From JABDIY01 sp963803845 (GTDB taxonomy: Bacteria; Actinomycetota; Acidimicrobiia; Acidimicrobiales; SZUA-35), in contig CAWDNZ010000005.1 in NCBI GenBank assembly GCA_963803845.1, forward strand, positions 2,108,001-2,172,000: a stretch of 64,000 bases of DNA, given 5' to 3'. The translations under genes and the position numbers were made by a program. Shown here one piece after another: positions 25,603 to 34,272 of this stretch. The notes under the pieces were generated by a model that was given only the letters and a program-made list of their open reading frames with translations, did not search any database and was not told the DNA's origin. Within the stretch, counting starts at the first letter, position 1, and every line of letters starts with the position of its first letter.

Positions 25603-26229
25603 ATGGCGATCGAACCGCTGCCACCGGCGCCGTACCCCGAGCGACCGGCAACCGACCATGACCGGCGCGTGGCGGTCGAACGGATCCAACGGGCGGTTGC
25701 GAATGACGAGGTTGCGTTCCACGACCTCGACGACCTTTTCGAGCGGGTCTATCTAGCCAATACGCTGTCCGAGATCATTGCGGTCACGGGCCACCTGCCG
25801 GTGCACGACGTCCCGGAAATCGTTGCCCCCGCTCACCCCATCGCGCGCACCACCTATTCCATCTTTAGCGACGTAAAGGTAGGAGGCTGGATAGCGGCCA
25901 ACGGCGATCTCAACTACGGGAGCGGGTTCGGCAAGGTCTTTGTGGATCTGTCGTCGGCTGATCTCCACCGTGACATCACGGTGCGCGTGCGCTCGATTTT
26001 CGATGATGTAACAGTGATTCTGCCGGACGGCGTGCGGGCCACAATGGAGCCACTCACCGTGTTCGGCGATGCCAAGTCATTGCTCACCACCCCGGTGCCG
26101 GGCGCCCCCTATGTTCGGGTGGTCGCGGCAACGCTGTTCGGCAACGCCAGGCTCTACACGCTGAGCCAGGTACCGCAGGGGCGCTTGCAAAGGCTCTGGC
26201 GCGGCACTACGCGGTCGCTAGCTCGGTAG
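25603..26229 (+). CDS. DUF1707 / LiaF-like cell-envelope protein
   Basis: A 208-residue protein. The N-terminal 60 residues form a DUF1707 module (RRVAVERIQRAVANDEVAFHDLDDLFERVYLANTLSEI), a helical domain frequent in Actinobacteria. The C-terminal half is a beta-helix-like repeat of LiaF type (IFSDVKVGGW, GFGKVFVDLSSADL, VTVILPDGVRATM, VFGDAKSLL). LiaF-like domains sense envelope stress together with two-component systems in Firmicutes; in actinobacteria the role is mostly unknown. There is no membrane segment. Confidence 0.72.
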   Translation: MAIEPLPPAPYPERPATDHDRRVAVERIQRAVANDEVAFHDLDDLFERVYLANTLSEIIAVTGHLPVHDVPEIVAPAHPIARTTYSIFSDVKVGGWIAANGDLNYGSGFGKVFVDLSSADLHRDITVRVRSIFDDVTVILPDGVRATMEPLTVFGDAKSLLTTPVPGAPYVRVVAATLFGNARLYTLSQVPQGRLQRLWRGTTRSLAR

Positions 26230-26706
26230 CCAACCGCCGAACAAGGCAAGCGAGAGGCCTGCGAGGGCAGCACCCCACACGAGCCCGGCAACCACGTCGC
26301 TGGGGTAGTGAGCGCGCAGAACGATGCGGCTGAGCCCCATCAGCAGCGCTACCAGCGCAGCGGCCACTCCGGCCAGCGGGGAGTACGCCCACCAGATAAC
26401 GGTGGCGAATGCTGCCGCCGACGAATGTCCGCTGGGAAATGAGCTGGATCGTGGGGGATGCAGCCATGACGGGATCATCGCCTGGACATCGGAGTTGTCT
26501 GGCCGCTCCCGGCGAAACAGGAGCTTGAATGGCCCATTGGTCAGCACCCACTCTCCCACAACGGCGGCGAGGAAGGCGGCGAAGCCGGCGCGGTCCGAAC
26601 CCAGCGCAACGCCAAGGGCAGCTGCCCCCAACCACATCAACGAGTATCGGCCGGCGGCGGAGAGTGCCGCTGCTGCCGTGACCAGACCCTGGGACGGGAC
26701 TACCAC
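26218..26706 (-). CDS. PAP2-family phosphatase, membrane
   Basis: A 162-residue membrane protein with about five helices and the three PAP2 motifs in order: KLLFRRERP, SFPSGHSS and SRIVLRAHYPSDV. These form the His-Asp catalytic site for dephosphorylating lipid phosphates such as undecaprenyl pyrophosphate or phosphatidic acid. The GTG at 26706 overlaps the stop of the aldehyde dehydrogenase gene upstream, which suggests translational coupling. The 3' end overlaps the convergent DUF1707 gene by 12 bases. Confidence 0.8.
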   Translation of the reverse strand: MVVPSQGLVTAAAALSAAGRYSLMWLGAAALGVALGSDRAGFAAFLAAVVGEWVLTNGPFKLLFRRERPDNSDVQAMIPSWLHPPRSSSFPSGHSSAAAFATVIWWAYSPLAGVAAALVALLMGLSRIVLRAHYPSDVVAGLVWGAALAGLSLALFGGWLPS

Positions 26707-28127
26707 TGGGTGGCGATGTACTGCGTTTCGCAGAACTCGTAGATTCCGTCGGATCCGCCTTCTCGGCCGAGCCCGGACTGCTTCATTCCACCGAATGGCG
26801 CAGCCGGATCACTCATGGCACCCCGGTTGAGACCAACGATCCCGTACTCGAGACGTTCCGAGACATTGAGGCCTCTCCCGAGGTCCCCGGTGAACACATA
26901 GGCCGCCAAGCCCATCTCGGTGCTGTTGGCGTCGGCGATCATCTGGTCGGTGTCGGTGAAAGGAATCACCGGCGCTACGGGTCCGAATATCTCTTCGGTG
27001 GTGATGGCATCGCCCGACGTCACACCCCCTAACACCGTGGGCTGATAGAAGAAACCAGGTCCGTCGATGGCCGCACCTCCGGTATGAACCGTGGCACCGG
27101 CCGAGACCGCGGCTGAGACAAGCCCACCGATCTTCTCTATCGCCGCTGCATTGATCATGGGACCACAGGACACCGACGGATCCGTACCTTCGCCGGTCTT
27201 GATAACGGCCATTGCCTCGGCCAGCCTGCTCGTGAAATCGTCGGCGACGCCAGTTTCAACAAAGAACCGGTTGGCGGCCGTGCATGTCTCGGCGGAATGA
27301 CGCATCTTGGCCACCATGGCGCCTTCTACCGCAGCGTCGAGATCGGCATCGTTGAAGACCACGAACGGCGCGTTGCCGCCCAACTCCATCGCCGTCTTGA
27401 GAACTCGATCGGCACAGCGTTTCAGAAGGATGCGGCCGGTCTCGGTTGACCCGGTGAACGAGACCATTCGAGTGGCGCGGTGACCAGTGGCAGCCTCAAA
27501 CCAGTCTCCGGACTTCTTGGTGGGAACCACGTTCACCACGCCGTCGGGCACACCGGCATCGTGAAGGAGTTCAGCCACCCGCAGTGCGGTGAGTGGGGTC
27601 TCAGAGGGCGGCTTGATGACGACCGCATTCCCGGCCGCCAAAGCGGGCGCAACCTTGCGGGTGATCATGGCGGCGGGGAAGTTCCAGGGTGTGACGACCA
27701 CGATCACACCAACCGGCGGATGATGCACAATGATCTTGTTGTTCCCTGACGGTGCGGTCTTGATGGTGCCGCCAATCCGCACGGCTTCTTCGGCATTCCA
27801 GCGGAAGAATTCTGCGGCGTAGGCCACTTCACCTTTGGCGTCACCGATCGGCTTGCCGTGTTCTGCGGTGATCAGCTGGCCCAGTTCGTCTTGGTGAGCC
27901 ATCAGGGTGCTCCAGCAGGAGCGAAGAATCTCCGAGCGTTCCCGCGGCGAGGTTGCAGCCCAACCGTGCTGGGCCGAAGCGGCGGCATCCACGGCCTTCA
28001 CGGCATCGGCCGCTGAGCCGGCCGCCACGCTCACGATCTCTCCTCCGGTGGCGGGATTGGTTACCGAGATCCGATCGCCATCGGATCCATCGACCCACTG
28101 TCCACCGATGAGTAGCTGGTCCTTCAT
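26700..28127 (-). CDS. gabD: NAD(P)-dependent succinate-semialdehyde dehydrogenase
   Basis: A 475-residue aldehyde dehydrogenase. The cofactor segment VVTPWNFPAAMITRKVAPALAAGNAVVIKP, the Glu of MELGGNAPFVV and the catalytic Cys of SAETCTAANRF all match the GabD subgroup. It oxidises succinate semialdehyde to succinate, the last step of putrescine/GABA catabolism, which fits the agmatinase, aminotransferase and Pot genes upstream. AAGGGAGAA precedes the ATG. It diverges from the cytochrome P450 gene. Other aldehydes (glutarate semialdehyde) cannot be excluded. Confidence 0.83.
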   Translation of the reverse strand: MKDQLLIGGQWVDGSDGDRISVTNPATGGEIVSVAAGSAADAVKAVDAAASAQHGWAATSPRERSEILRSCWSTLMAHQDELGQLITAEHGKPIGDAKGEVAYAAEFFRWNAEEAVRIGGTIKTAPSGNNKIIVHHPPVGVIVVVTPWNFPAAMITRKVAPALAAGNAVVIKPPSETPLTALRVAELLHDAGVPDGVVNVVPTKKSGDWFEAATGHRATRMVSFTGSTETGRILLKRCADRVLKTAMELGGNAPFVVFNDADLDAAVEGAMVAKMRHSAETCTAANRFFVETGVADDFTSRLAEAMAVIKTGEGTDPSVSCGPMINAAAIEKIGGLVSAAVSAGATVHTGGAAIDGPGFFYQPTVLGGVTSGDAITTEEIFGPVAPVIPFTDTDQMIADANSTEMGLAAYVFTGDLGRGLNVSERLEYGIVGLNRGAMSDPAAPFGGMKQSGLGREGGSDGIYEFCETQYIATQW

Positions 28128-28168
28128 TGGTTCTCCCTTGGTTTGACCCCACGATAGAGGTCTTGAAC

Positions 28169-28210
28169 TTGACGACCGCCCAACCGGGCGCCCTATAATC
28201 TAACACGTTA
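28169..28210 (+). promoter_or_regulatory. sigma70-type promoter with operator-like palindrome for the P450 gene
   Basis: TTGACG (28169-28174) and a consensus TATAAT (28194-28199) are separated by 19 bases. TAACACGTTA (28201-28210), an inverted repeat of TAAC/GTTA, begins right after the -10 box and would cover the transcription start, a usual position for a repressor site. Confidence 0.55.
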
Positions 28211-28279
28211 ACTACCGCGTTCAGCCGCCCTCAAATTGCGGCGCAATCGCGCCTATGGATTTCGGATCGGCTGGCCATC

Positions 28280-29578
28280 ATGTCGCAGAAAAACACTTAC
28301 CACGTCGCCCCCGAAACGATCGCCACGGCCCCAACCGGATGTCCGGTGAATCACCGATGGAGCCCGCTCAACACCGACTATCTCAATGATCCGTATCCGA
28401 TCGCACGAGAGCTACGCGAGGACCACCCGGTCTTCTACGCCGAAGAGCTGGGCTACGTGGTGGTGACGCGGATGGAGGACATCGAACACGTTTTCATGCA
28501 TCCCGATGTCTACGCATCATCGAATGTGCAGGACCCGATCTATCCGCTGGCCCCGGAAGCAAAAACAGTGTTGGACGCCCCCGACTTCGATCCGGTCGCT
28601 GTAATGAGCAATCGGCCGGAACCCGACCACGGACGCATCAGGGTGTACACCCGTAAGGGGTTTTCAAATCGACGGCTCAAGACGCTCGAACAGTACATGT
28701 ATGACCGAGCCACCATCCTCATCCACGAGATGCTGGCCAACGGGACAAGCGCAGAATATGTTTCGTCCGTGGCGTTCCCACTGCCCGCCGAGATCGTTTT
28801 CCGGTTCATCGGCTTCCCCCAGGGGGACGACACGATGATCAAGGGCTGGTGCGCAGAGCGAAAGGCGTTCTCGTGGGGTAAGCCCTCCCCCGCTCAGCAG
28901 CTCGAGATAGCAGAACACATGCTCACCTACTGGCGCTACTGCCGCGACTTTGTGGCTGACCGCCGAGACAACCGACGCGACGACTTCGCCTCGGAACTCC
29001 TCGACGCCCACGATGCTGACAACGCCGAACTGTCCTATCGAGAGGTGGAGTCCATCGTCTATGGGCTTTCTTTCGCCGGCCATGACCCGGTCACCAATCT
29101 TCTCTGCAACACCCTGCTGTGCCTGCTCAACCACCGGGATCAGTGGGATTCCATCTGTGCAGACCCGGCTCTCATCCCCAATGCGGTCGATGAGACCTTG
29201 CGGTATGAGAGCAGTCAGATCGCCTGGCGGCGAATCACGATCGAGGACACCACGCTGGGCGGGGTGGAACTCCCTACCGGTACACCGATCTTTCTGAACT
29301 TCGCCGCGGCCAACCGGCAACCCGACATGTTCGAACAGCCCGACACCTTCGACATCACCCGTTCCAACGCCGGCCGCAACATCAGCTTCGGTAAAGGGAT
29401 CCACCATTGTCTCGGCGCAGGCCTGGCAAAGATGGAAGCTCGAATCGCCCTGGAGCTCTTGACGAAGAAGGCCCCCTCGCTGAGGCTGAAGGCCGATCAG
29501 GATCTCACCGTGTTTCCCAACATCACCTTCCGCGGCCCCGAAACGCTTCATCTGGAGTGGGACGCGCCTACGGCTTAG
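28280..29578 (+). CDS. cytochrome P450
   Basis: A 432-residue soluble P450. The heme-thiolate Cys is about residue 377 in FGKGIHHCLGAGLAKME; the I-helix oxygen-activation motif is AGHDPVTN and the K-helix motif is ETLRYES. An N-terminal CPVNH stretch and a long B-C region precede it. It would hydroxylate a lipophilic substrate with electrons from a ferredoxin and reductase, neither of which is encoded next door. A rhodanese-domain gene follows after 9 bases. Actinobacterial P450s of this size act on steroids, fatty acids or natural products; which one is unknown. Confidence 0.9.
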   Translation: MSQKNTYHVAPETIATAPTGCPVNHRWSPLNTDYLNDPYPIARELREDHPVFYAEELGYVVVTRMEDIEHVFMHPDVYASSNVQDPIYPLAPEAKTVLDAPDFDPVAVMSNRPEPDHGRIRVYTRKGFSNRRLKTLEQYMYDRATILIHEMLANGTSAEYVSSVAFPLPAEIVFRFIGFPQGDDTMIKGWCAERKAFSWGKPSPAQQLEIAEHMLTYWRYCRDFVADRRDNRRDDFASELLDAHDADNAELSYREVESIVYGLSFAGHDPVTNLLCNTLLCLLNHRDQWDSICADPALIPNAVDETLRYESSQIAWRRITIEDTTLGGVELPTGTPIFLNFAAANRQPDMFEQPDTFDITRSNAGRNISFGKGIHHCLGAGLAKMEARIALELLTKKAPSLRLKADQDLTVFPNITFRGPETLHLEWDAPTA

Positions 29579-29587
29579 TCTGGGTGA

Positions 29588-30016
29588 ATGATCAAGAGCG
29601 CAATGGAAATGGTGGAGGCTGCCAAGGCCGAGATCGAGAATCTCAGTACGGCCGAAGCCCACCGGCGGGTCACCGAAGAAGGGGCGCTTCTCGTGGATAT
29701 CCGGGATGTTCGCGAGCTCCAACGGCTCGGTGTGGCCCAGGGGGCTCACCATGCGCCGCGCGGAATGCTGGAGTTCTGGGTGGCGCCGGACTCCCCCTAC
29801 AAACAGGAGATTTTCACTGAAGACCGGGAGTTCATTTTTTGTTGTGCCGCCGGATGGCGGTCGGCACTGGCCACAAAACAGATGCAGGACATGGGCCTGC
29901 CGAGGGTGAGTCACGTGGAGACGGGCTTCACCGGCTGGGCCGAGGACGGCCTCCCGGTGATTTCCTATGAGGAGTGGAAGGCCGCCCGCAAGGCGGCCAC
30001 CAGCTCGGCCGATTGA
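29588..30016 (+). CDS. rhodanese-like domain protein
   Basis: A 142-residue single-domain rhodanese. The active-site loop CAAGWRS begins at about Cys86 (preceded by another Cys), consistent with a six-residue sulfurtransferase loop. LLVDIRDVRELQRLG is the usual opening strand. It likely handles sulfane sulfur or acts on a small thiol; it follows the P450 gene closely and may be co-transcribed. No signal peptide. Confidence 0.82.
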   Translation: MIKSAMEMVEAAKAEIENLSTAEAHRRVTEEGALLVDIRDVRELQRLGVAQGAHHAPRGMLEFWVAPDSPYKQEIFTEDREFIFCCAAGWRSALATKQMQDMGLPRVSHVETGFTGWAEDGLPVISYEEWKAARKAATSSAD

Positions 30017-30030
30017 CCCAACGGGGCACA

Positions 30031-30053
30031 GAGCTGAGGTTCGAACCCAGCTC
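30031..30053. terminator. bidirectional hairpin between convergent genes
   Basis: A 23-base near-perfect inverted repeat with arms GAGCTG and CAGCTC and a self-complementary core GGTTCGAACC. It lies between the converging rhodanese and Fur-family genes, which end on either side. Confidence 0.5.
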
Positions 30054-30058
30054 GGCAA

Positions 30059-30493
30059 CTAAGAGGGCGGCGCTGGTCCACAGGCGCTGCAGACTCCCGT
30101 CACCGTGAGCTCCACCCGTTCAACCGTGAAACCGTGGCCGTCTTGGAGATGCTCGAGAACAGGCCCCACCAGTGACCCTCGGTGATGATCCACCGAACCG
30201 CACACTCGGCAGACGAGGTGGAAATGCTCGTCCGGATGACCGAGTTCCCAATACGAGACTCGCTCCGGCCCCAAGCGCGACTGGCGGACGGCCCCCATCT
30301 CCTCGAACAATGACAGCGATCGGTAGACCGAGGCCTTGTTGATCGACGAGTCCAACTCTCCAACAGCGGCTGCCACTTCTTCAGCGGTGAGGTGGTCCGT
30401 GGCCTCCGCCAGCACACTCCACACCAGGAGCCGGGCGTCGGTAACGCGATGGCCACCGGAGCGAAGGAGTTCAGTCGGTTCGGTGTTCACCAC
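30059..30493 (-). CDS. Fur-family transcriptional regulator
   Basis: A 144-residue metal-responsive regulator. The winged helix covers residues 1-80 (LRSGGHRVTDARLLVWSVL, INKASVYRSLSLFEEMGAV). The dimerisation domain has the His-rich EHFHLVCRVCGSVDHH and a second Cys pair CSAC, forming the structural zinc site. Size and motifs fit Fur or Zur more than PerR. It diverges from the M20-Ast operon across 67 bases, so it may control arginine breakdown or a separate metal regulon. I start at the GTG pair 30493/30490; longer in-frame extension is not supported. Confidence 0.82.
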   Translation of the reverse strand: MVNTEPTELLRSGGHRVTDARLLVWSVLAEATDHLTAEEVAAAVGELDSSINKASVYRSLSLFEEMGAVRQSRLGPERVSYWELGHPDEHFHLVCRVCGSVDHHRGSLVGPVLEHLQDGHGFTVERVELTVTGVCSACGPAPPS

Positions 30494-30560
30494 GCCGATT
30501 GTATGGGGTGCAGTGTTCCCGTTCTGAGAAACGGGACCGACCAGCACTACCCTCACGCGC

Positions 30561-31754
30561 ATGACCCTGCGGGAGCATCTCACCGGAAGACTCGACGAAC
30601 TCACCGCCAACGTCATAGCGTTGGCCGAGATCAACTCGGGAACCCACAACCCCGATGGCGTCAACCGCTGCGGTGAACGCCTGAGTGAGCTGGCAGGAAC
30701 CCTCCAGCCCCATCGGGTGGAAATGCTTCCGGTCGATCCCACGCCGATCGTGACCGAAACCGGACAGATGGCCGCCTGCCCAGTTGGCGACGCCGTTCTG
30801 ATCACCAAGCGGGCCGACGCCCCTTTTCAGGTCTGTCTGTTCGGTCACTTGGACACGGTGTTTCCGGCCGACCACCCATTCCAAGCCGTTGCGGTTTCCA
30901 ACCACAGACTCCACGGGCCCGGCGTCGCCGACTGCAAAGGCGGTTTGGTGTTGGCCACCGAGGTCCTTCGCCACCTGGAGTCGGTGGACTGGGGCCAACA
31001 GATCGGCTGGGAATTCCTTGTTGTCCCGGATGAAGAGGTCGGCTCGGTGGGATCGCAACCACTTCTCCAGGCCGCAGCCGGCCGATGCGATGTCGGCCTT
31101 GGCTTCGAGCCGGCTTTGCCGTCGGGCGGCGTGGCCGGGGCGAGGAAGGGGACACTCAACGGCCACACCGTGATCCGCGGCAAAGCAGCTCACGCCGGCC
31201 GAGCCCACCACGAGGGTCGCTCAGCGGTCCGCGGACTCGCTCGCCTTGTGGACGCACTGGAAGAGCTGAATGAGCGTGACGGCGTCACGGTCAACTTTGG
31301 ACGGATTTCGGGTGGCGGACCTACAAACGTGGTTCCCGACTTCGCCATGGGCGCCTTCAACTTGCGCGTCGGCACGGCCGAGGATGCCACATGGATACGA
31401 GAACAATTTGATCGGGTCACCGCTCAGACCGCCACGGCCAACGAAGTTGAGATCGAGCTGATCTGGGGCTCGAGCCGCCCCCCCAAGGCCCGGACACCGG
31501 AACTGGATCAGCTTCTCGTCGACGTGGCCAGCGCCGCCGAAGAAGCTGGGCTTCAGATCCGAGCCGAGGACACCGGCGGGTGCTGCGACGGTAACGACCT
31601 GGCCGCCGCCGGGTTGCCCAATGTGGACAGCCTGGGCATCTTCGGCGGCAACATCCACAGCTCGCAAGAGTTCGCTGAAGTCAGCAGCATCGCAGAACGC
31701 GTTCCGGTGGTGGTAGAAGTTCTGCGCCGGGCCTACCAGCGGAGCGTCGCATGA
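30561..31754 (+). CDS. M20-family metallohydrolase, candidate succinylglutamate desuccinylase
   Basis: A 397-residue zinc hydrolase of the M20/carboxypeptidase G2 type. Ligands and catalytic residues are visible in GHLDTVFPADH, GVADCKGG, VVPDEEVGS, GFEPALPSG and the C-terminal His of GGNIHSSQEF. The dimerisation domain sits between about 185 and 290 with GKAAHAGRAHHEGRSA. G2-type enzymes cut N-acyl groups from glutamate. It starts the astA-astD-astB operon (overlap of four bases with astA), in the place where an AstE would be expected, and no AspA/AstE-type protein is seen. A desuccinylase role is therefore likely but inferred. Confidence 0.8.
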   Translation: MTLREHLTGRLDELTANVIALAEINSGTHNPDGVNRCGERLSELAGTLQPHRVEMLPVDPTPIVTETGQMAACPVGDAVLITKRADAPFQVCLFGHLDTVFPADHPFQAVAVSNHRLHGPGVADCKGGLVLATEVLRHLESVDWGQQIGWEFLVVPDEEVGSVGSQPLLQAAAGRCDVGLGFEPALPSGGVAGARKGTLNGHTVIRGKAAHAGRAHHEGRSAVRGLARLVDALEELNERDGVTVNFGRISGGGPTNVVPDFAMGAFNLRVGTAEDATWIREQFDRVTAQTATANEVEIELIWGSSRPPKARTPELDQLLVDVASAAEEAGLQIRAEDTGGCCDGNDLAAAGLPNVDSLGIFGGNIHSSQEFAEVSSIAERVPVVVEVLRRAYQRSVA

Positions 31755-32782
31755 AAAACCCGATCGTTCTCGTACCGGCCCGAGCCTCCGATGCCGATGG
31801 AATCTGGGAACTGCTGCGTGGCGCAGTTGCGGAAACGGTCGGGATGACCGCCCTTCCCGATTCCCATCTGTCCGCCCGGCAGCTGTGCGATCACAGCGCC
31901 GAGACGCTGGCCCAACTGGCCACCGGCTCCTTTCAGCTCGCCGATGGGGAATACCGGCGCTTGGTGTTCCTCGCCGTTGACTCCGCCACCCGGACGCCGC
32001 TGGGAATCAGTGGGGTCACCTTCAAACAGGCTGTTCCGGACCTGTCCGTTCGCGTAGGCACCAGTGAGGACGGCCTGGGGCTGGTGATGCGCAGCAGCTC
32101 CGAACCGTGGACCCGGACAGAGTTGAACTCCAGCTTTCTCGGCGTCGACGCCCGAGGGCGTCGGGTGGGAACGCTGCTGTCTCGCGGGCGCCTTGTGTTT
32201 CTGAACCTCGTGCGTAGTCAGATCCCAACCACGATCAGCTCACATCTGCGGGGCCGAGTTGACGCCGATGGCCATGCTCCGTTCTGGGACCGGTTCGGAT
32301 CGAAGTTTGCCCCCCATTGGAAGACCTCTATCGACGCCGAGCTTGGTCTGATCGCCTACCCCTCCCAATTGGAGGTGCTGGCCGGCCATACGCTGCCGCT
32401 CACGGCTCCGGTACTGGAATCGCTTGGGCCGGTGAACGCCGCCTCCCTGCCCGCATTCCACCTGCTGATCAGCGAAGGTCTTGAACCGAATGGCCGGTAT
32501 GACCCGATCGACGGTGGGCCTACCGTGATCGCCTCGATCGATCAACTCACAACCAAGCGAAACCATCGGCACGGGCCTGCTCGGGTCATCACGCCGGAGC
32601 AGGCTCGGACAGAAGGTCGGGACTCCTTGGTGTCGGTAACGAGTGTCGCCGAATTCCGGGTGACACGATGCGCCGCCGTCATCGACGACCCGGCAATCGG
32701 AGTTACCGCCGAGGTGCTCACGGCCCTCGGAGCCACCGAGGGAACACTCCTCGCCGCATCTCAACTGGAAAGAAGATCATGA
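31751..32782 (+). CDS. astA: arginine N-succinyltransferase
   Basis: A 343-residue AstA. It transfers succinyl from succinyl-CoA to arginine, the first step of the arginine succinyltransferase pathway. Family blocks are visible: VGMTALPDSHLSARQL near the N-terminus, ELNSSFLGVDARGRRVG in the middle, then TLLSRGRLVFLNLVR, HLRGRVDADGHAPFWDRFG and a C-terminal YDPIDGGPTVIA. It overlaps its neighbours by four bases on both sides. The family is best known in gammaproteobacteria. Confidence 0.88.
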   Translation: MKNPIVLVPARASDADGIWELLRGAVAETVGMTALPDSHLSARQLCDHSAETLAQLATGSFQLADGEYRRLVFLAVDSATRTPLGISGVTFKQAVPDLSVRVGTSEDGLGLVMRSSSEPWTRTELNSSFLGVDARGRRVGTLLSRGRLVFLNLVRSQIPTTISSHLRGRVDADGHAPFWDRFGSKFAPHWKTSIDAELGLIAYPSQLEVLAGHTLPLTAPVLESLGPVNAASLPAFHLLISEGLEPNGRYDPIDGGPTVIASIDQLTTKRNHRHGPARVITPEQARTEGRDSLVSVTSVAEFRVTRCAAVIDDPAIGVTAEVLTALGATEGTLLAASQLERRS

Positions 32783-34272
32783 TCTCAGTGTTGCCAACCG
32801 AAGCCTCGGCAGTGTCGATCGATGGCCGGTGGCGTCAGGGCGCCGGACCGGAACTGACATCGATCAATCCCGCCGACGGCGCAATCGTATGGTCAGCCGA
32901 CCAGGCAACTGCGAGTGACGTTGCCGATGTCCTGGCCTCAGCCCGGGCAGCCCAGCCGGCATGGGAACACACTCCGCTCCAGGAGCGCGAGGCGATTCTC
33001 CGCCGCTTCGGCGAGTTGGTGAATGAGAACAAAGAAGAATTTGCAGTTCTCATAAGCAGCGAAACCGGAAAGCCCCTCTGGGAGGCGGCAACAGAGGTAG
33101 CAGCCGTGGTGGGGAAAGTGGCGCTATCCATCGAGGCATATACGGACCGCACACCGAGCGTAGATCTCTCCGAAACAGCACGACTCTCCCATCGCCCACT
33201 TGGGGTGATGGGGGTGCTCGGCCCATTCAACTTCCCAGCCCATCTACCCAATGGTCAGATCATGCCCGCTCTCCTCGCTGGCAATGCGGTGGTCTACAAA
33301 CCCAGCGAACTCACCCCGGCGGTTGCTCAGTTCCATGTGGAACTCCTCCAGCGGGCAGGAGTTCCGGCGGGAATACTGAACTTGGTGATCGGCGGCCGCG
33401 ACGTTGGTGCGGCGGTGGTGGACGGTGCAGTGGACGGGATCGCCTTTACCGGAAGCGTCGCCACCGGACGAGCCCTCCACCGGGCACTAGCCGATCGACC
33501 GAACGTACTCCTGGCGTTGGAGATGGGTGGCAATAACCCCCTAGTGGCATCGAGCTGGGACGATCTTGGGGCTGCCGTCAACACGATCGTTCGCTCGGCC
33601 TTTCTCACCGCTGGGCAGCGGTGCACCTGTGCCCGCCGCCTGTACATCCCGAGTTCGGCGGCCGGGGATGACCTGCTCGAGGCACTGGTGGAGACCACCA
33701 TGCGCCTTCGGGTGGGAGCCTTCGACGACGACCCACCGCCGTTCCTGGGTCCGGTGGTCTCGGCCGCTGCGGCGGTCAGCATCCGAGCTTCGATCACCGA
33801 TCTGGTTGCGGCGGGAGCAACGGCACTGACCGGACCTGGGGATCCGATTCCGGGCACCGGCTTCGTGCGGCCAACGATCCTCGACGCCGACGGGGTGGAG
33901 GTTCCCGATGAGGAGATCTTCGGTCCGGTGCTGACGGTGCAACGATTCCACCACTTGCACGAGGTGTTCGGGCGTGCCGCCGCCACGGAATTCGGATTGG
34001 CCGCAGGACTGCTCAGCACCAGTGCCCAAGAGTTCCAGCAGTTTCAACACACGGTCCGGGCGGGCGTGATCAACTGGAACACCCCAACGACCGGGGCGTC
34101 GGGCCGTCTCCCCTTTGGCGGGGTTGCCGCCAGCGGTAATCATCGACCAGCGGGCTGGACGGCCGCCGACTTCTGTTCCTACCCGGTGGCGATGGTGACC
34201 TACACCTCGGTCACCGACTCTGATTCGCCACTCCCCGGTGTAGCCGACGAGATACAGGAGGGAGCACGATGA
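32779..34272 (+). CDS. astD: N-succinylglutamate 5-semialdehyde dehydrogenase
   Basis: A 497-residue aldehyde dehydrogenase. The distinctive AstD segment GPFNFPAHLPNGQIMPAL, the Glu of LALEMGGNNPLV and the catalytic Cys of AGQRCTCARRLY are present. It oxidises succinylglutamate semialdehyde to succinylglutamate. The ATG at 32779 overlaps the astA stop by four bases; the frame is open further upstream but that is within astA. Clustering with astA and astB fixes the assignment against other aldehyde dehydrogenases. Confidence 0.88.
   Translation: MISVLPTEASAVSIDGRWRQGAGPELTSINPADGAIVWSADQATASDVADVLASARAAQPAWEHTPLQEREAILRRFGELVNENKEEFAVLISSETGKPLWEAATEVAAVVGKVALSIEAYTDRTPSVDLSETARLSHRPLGVMGVLGPFNFPAHLPNGQIMPALLAGNAVVYKPSELTPAVAQFHVELLQRAGVPAGILNLVIGGRDVGAAVVDGAVDGIAFTGSVATGRALHRALADRPNVLLALEMGGNNPLVASSWDDLGAAVNTIVRSAFLTAGQRCTCARRLYIPSSAAGDDLLEALVETTMRLRVGAFDDDPPPFLGPVVSAAAAVSIRASITDLVAAGATALTGPGDPIPGTGFVRPTILDADGVEVPDEEIFGPVLTVQRFHHLHEVFGRAAATEFGLAAGLLSTSAQEFQQFQHTVRAGVINWNTPTTGASGRLPFGGVAASGNHRPAGWTAADFCSYPVAMVTYTSVTDSDSPLPGVADEIQEGAR

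Noticed and set aside
30031..30053. A GGTTCGAACC core looking like a tRNA T-arm
   Set aside because: No acceptor, D or anticodon arm fits around it, and it lies exactly between two convergent genes; a hairpin terminator explains it better.
28664..30058. Minus-strand open frame of 464 codons across the P450 and rhodanese genes
   Set aside because: Composition is Gly/His/Arg-rich with no domain, and both plus-strand genes show clear catalytic motifs.
30494..30808. Upstream extension of the Fur-family gene
   Set aside because: The extra 105 codons would overlap the divergent M20 gene and have no Fur-like sequence; the family length fits the GTG start.
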